In this document: positions 60,914 to 64,000 of the stretch, in pieces | How the letters are laid out: each line of letters opens with the position of its first letter | How positions within the stretch are numbered: the first letter of the stretch is position 1 | Notes under the pieces: model-generated | The model's input: the letters and a program-made list of their open reading frames with translations, nothing else | The model's database searches: none | Told to the model about the DNA's origin: nothing | Assembly: GCA_003254885.1 (NCBI GenBank) | Contig: QANT01003947.1 | Coordinates: 1-64,000 of the forward strand | Length of the DNA stretch: 64,000 bases | Direction: 5' to 3' | Source: Purshia tridentata | Taxonomy: Eukaryota; Streptophyta; Magnoliopsida; Rosales; Rosaceae | Position numbers and translations under genes: made by a program

Positions 60914-63900
60914 TTTTTCCAATTGGGTTCTGAAGCCGATCTCAGATCGACGATTGAAAGCAAACAGTGGCACTGAAACTTCTGCGTCCGTGCGATGACT
61001 CTTGGTTGCTCTACGCCAAGCGACGAGCTTTAGTGGGCTTTAATGGAGTGGTCGGTAATTACAGGTGGGTCCCTTGGAGGGAATATATTTAGGCAATGAT
61101 ATTCACGTGTGAATTATATGGATCTCCGACGTCGTTTCTTTTCTAACTTGTAACAATAAGACGTGTTTGACTGTTGTGACTGTTGAGTACTGGACCGACA
61201 GGTAAGCTTTGAAGTTTGACAGGAGGCCTATTGAGCGTTGACTGTTGGTGAAAATGATGTTGTGGTCGGAGGCGGACTCGGGAATGGGCTTCATATTAAT
61301 TTGGGCTTTGGTTGTGATATAAATAGGCCCAATGCGTGAAGGGCCTAATTCCCGTTGAGGCCTGCTATACAAGTATTTTTTTTGTTGGTTCAACGAATGG
61401 GAGCAGCTTAACCTCTCTCTCTTTTTCTTTGCTTCATTTTTTGAAGGTTATGAACTTATGTTGTTTAATAGGTGGAAAATATTTTCGGAATAAATTTTCT
61501 GTGTCTGGCAAAGTGTATTCAACTATAAACCATATAACACGGTCAAAATTATAGCTAAACTAACTAGTCCAAAGTATACTCTTCTATCTACCTTTTTCCT
61601 TTTTAAACATTATCAAGAAATTTAGACTTTCATTCTAAAATCAATTGGCAATCAACACACTCCGTACGTGTGGTATCACCCAAGTCTAACACAACAATTC
61701 ATATTAGGAGACGTGCGGAGCTTGCGTAGTCATTAGGCCAAACATGTGAATAGCTTACTTTAATACCTTGAAGAATTTAAATTTAGGCATTTGTCTTAAA
61801 AATTAATTGGTAATAAGAATAGTAGTCCAAACTCTTGTAAGGGTGCACTATGCAAACCCTCACATTTTGAATCTAAGATCTTTCTCTCAATAGTGATTAC
61901 ATTCCAATGACATGTTGATTGTCTAATTTTATAGATTTCTTACATACTTGTATATTATATTAGACTCAAGTAATGTATATAAACGATAATTTCCTAATCT
62001 ATATAATTCGTTGAATCTTCATAATCTAGTGGGCCTTGCTAGAGATTGTACAATGCGAAGGATCCCACTACATCTTCTTCAAACTTTCATCAACTGAAGA
62101 ATGTGAGGGAATTGATTGATTGTGATTGTTGATGAAGCCAAAATAAGATCCATAAATTGGCAATCCGACCAAAAACTAGAGAATTAATGCACATTTGCAC
62201 AAAATAGAAACTTAGGAGCATGGAACAAAATATAATATTTCCTCTTGGTTTGTGAGTAATGAGCTTATGGCATTAAATGTTACTAAATGTTGATATTTAA
62301 TTAAGGCGATAGCGGGTCCAAATTTGCACATGAAGAAAGGTGTACAAACAATGACTTTTGTTTCACAATAGATATCCACGATAGCCTTATCATCATTTAA
62401 TGTCACTTGGTATTCTATCTATCCACCAGAGACCCCCAAGAGTTGCATGACCCGTCCAATCGTGCCACAAAAGTCAGCATACAACCATGAGATGAAAAGT
62501 CAGAAATAGCACAACTCTGTCATTTGACCATTCTTCTTCCTTCTTTTTGGTTAAGATAAATTAGTATATTTTTTTTACAATGAAAAATGATAATATATAT
62601 ACAAAAATTAAGTTAAGAGAAGACTATTACTTTTCTTTTCAATATGTCATACTTAAAATTTTTTGTTAGTCTATGATATAGTTGTTTATATGACTTACTA
62701 GTGGTTGTTATTATTTAGTGTCCACGCACGTGAGGGCAATCTCGTTGTGTCATGTGTGAATAATGGAGATCCCAAGTTTAGATGGAAGAAGAACCGCCAT
62801 GGCCAATGCCTTATATTTCGGTTGAAAATAAAAATAAAGTCAATTAATATGAGATCAAAGACTTGCACACAAATCCATAGAAGAAAAAAAAAAAAAACAT
62901 TGTACAAAGATATATTAGGATTTTATTCAAAAAGTTCATGATTCTTGCAATTCATTATTTAGGAAGCCTTTCTTTCCCTTTTGCTTTAATTTTACTATGA
63001 TCTATTGCATAAAAAGGTTTAAATAGAGGGAAGCAAATCCTCTACTAAGCTATGTGAAAAGTAAAAGTCAAGTAATTCTAATCCAATTGTTTAAGTCTAA
63101 AGGGACTCCTCCTATTAACTAAAAAATGATCAAAATTTTAATTTGATCACACAAAGATGTAGTATGAAAATTAATATACGTAAACTCGATACAACTACAA
63201 TACAAACAAATTAAAATTTACATAACAGATACACACAAAAATGTGCATATGGTAATTCTTCTTTTGTAATATAGAAGTAGCATTTCATCTTTTTTGTATG
63301 ATAAGAAGTAGCTTAGCATTTCATCTTTTGATATGAACAAGTTATAATTGCATGCAATGTCATAATCATGATGGCTTGATTCTGCCTAATACAACACCAA
63401 TTTTGACCCATTTTTCCACACCATGTTTACCGTCATCTTTCGGCTAAGAGATTTTCACTTACCAATAAATGACATGATCCCTAATAATATAAGCACCACT
63501 AAGATCAAATTGCCTTTTTTGTGTCTCTTTTGGTAGGAACTTTGGTTAGCTAGGTACATCAAATGCTAAAACAGATAACAATTCAAACGAAAATAACAAG
63601 GATAAAACTAAAATTTACAGGGTGCCCTACCCCACAAGGTCCTACTGCCCTAACAATGATGTTGTCATGTTGGCCATCAACTTAGAGCTAGCCATACAAG
63701 TGAAAAATATGGTCTGTGGTCCCCACACTAAAACCATGAGTAGAAAGGGACAATTTTGTCACCCTCATCATGCCGCACATCCATACCCAACCCTCCAAAA
63801 TTATGATGAAAAAAAAATTCTATTAAAAAATAAACAGAATTTGAGCAAAAAGACCAAGTGCGCCACGTGTCCAGAAGATTGGCGCAGTGCGCGCCGTGTC

Positions 63901-64000
63901 TATCACAGAGAGACCAACGCCGCGCGTAAAGAAAAAGAAAAGATTTTTAAAAAAAATTTCGAAGTTAAAAAATGAAGCTAAAATTAGAGAAAGCATAGCA
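60914..64000. other. intergenic, right end of window
   Basis: The promoter of OPR3 occupies the first few hundred bases. The rest is AT-rich with no supportable gene. Near 63861 there is GCGCCACGTGTCC with a perfect G-box (CACGTG), followed by a GC-richer stretch to 63925, which could belong to the promoter of a gene beyond the window. The ORF at 63622-63975 has no recognisable domain and a promoter-like composition. Confidence 0.45.
63864..63871. promoter_or_regulatory. G-box (CACGTG) near the right edge
   Basis: CCACGTGTC is a bZIP/bHLH recognition sequence (also an ABRE). Its position in a GC-richer patch suggests a promoter, but the target gene is not visible. Confidence 0.4.

Noticed and set aside
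63622-63975. 117-residue ORF at the right edge
   Set aside because: No domain or signal; Lys-rich end comes from poly-A tracts; the area looks like a promoter with a G-box.

Overview
The window is nuclear DNA of a flowering plant, almost certainly Rosaceae and perhaps Prunus or a relative. Genes are split by GT-AG introns (two are GC-AG), intergenic DNA is AT-rich, and there are solo LTRs. The three germin-like genes closely resemble, from memory, the ABP19/ABP20 auxin-binding proteins described from peach. No bacterial, organellar or viral block and no CRISPR array is visible. Exon boundaries were read by hand from splice consensus and frame continuity; no alignment could be run.

Layout. 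1-16.5 kb, plus strand: an OXIDATIVE STRESS 3-like protein (1093-3103), an RRM-like protein (5213-6151), a degenerate ~165 bp tandem repeat (6.3-7.0 kb), a conserved plant protein of unknown function with a GC-AG intron (7574-10062), a four-helix membrane protein with a coiled-coil tail (10912-11544) and a nine-exon GNAT acetyltransferase with a probable transit peptide (14244-16446).

17.2-30.4 kb, minus strand: five copies or fragments of an ankyrin-repeat/PGG-domain membrane protein gene (ACD6/ITN1-like). Every copy carries at least one disabling change as read here. The copy at 17.2-19.9 kb is nearly intact and is spoiled only by an apparent 2-bp deletion in its first exon. Two solo LTRs with perfect 5-bp target-site duplications sit inside the cluster. 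Flanking DNA was duplicated along with the genes.

31.8-46 kb: a RAD7-like leucine-rich-repeat protein with DLN-type motifs (minus), an O-fucosyltransferase-like glycosyltransferase with the second GC-AG intron (plus), and a complete seven-exon MOB1 gene (minus).

47.5-58.5 kb: a decayed PPR fragment; a tandem trio of germin-like genes (minus; the first copy broken, two intact) that share TATA boxes and flanks; a decayed 3' fragment of a beta-1,3-glucanase gene; and 2 kb further on an intact GH17 beta-1,3-glucanase (plus). 58.9-60.9 kb: a five-exon 12-oxophytodienoate reductase of the OPR3 type (minus) ending in the peroxisomal signal SRL. The last 3 kb hold no gene I can support.

The genes are not a pathway cluster. 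The stress and defence theme (OXS3-like, ankyrin-PGG, germin-like, glucanase, OPR3) is notable, but nothing shows that they work together. The clearest processes are tandem duplication followed by decay (ankyrin-PGG, germin-like, glucanase) and reduction of LTR elements to solo LTRs.
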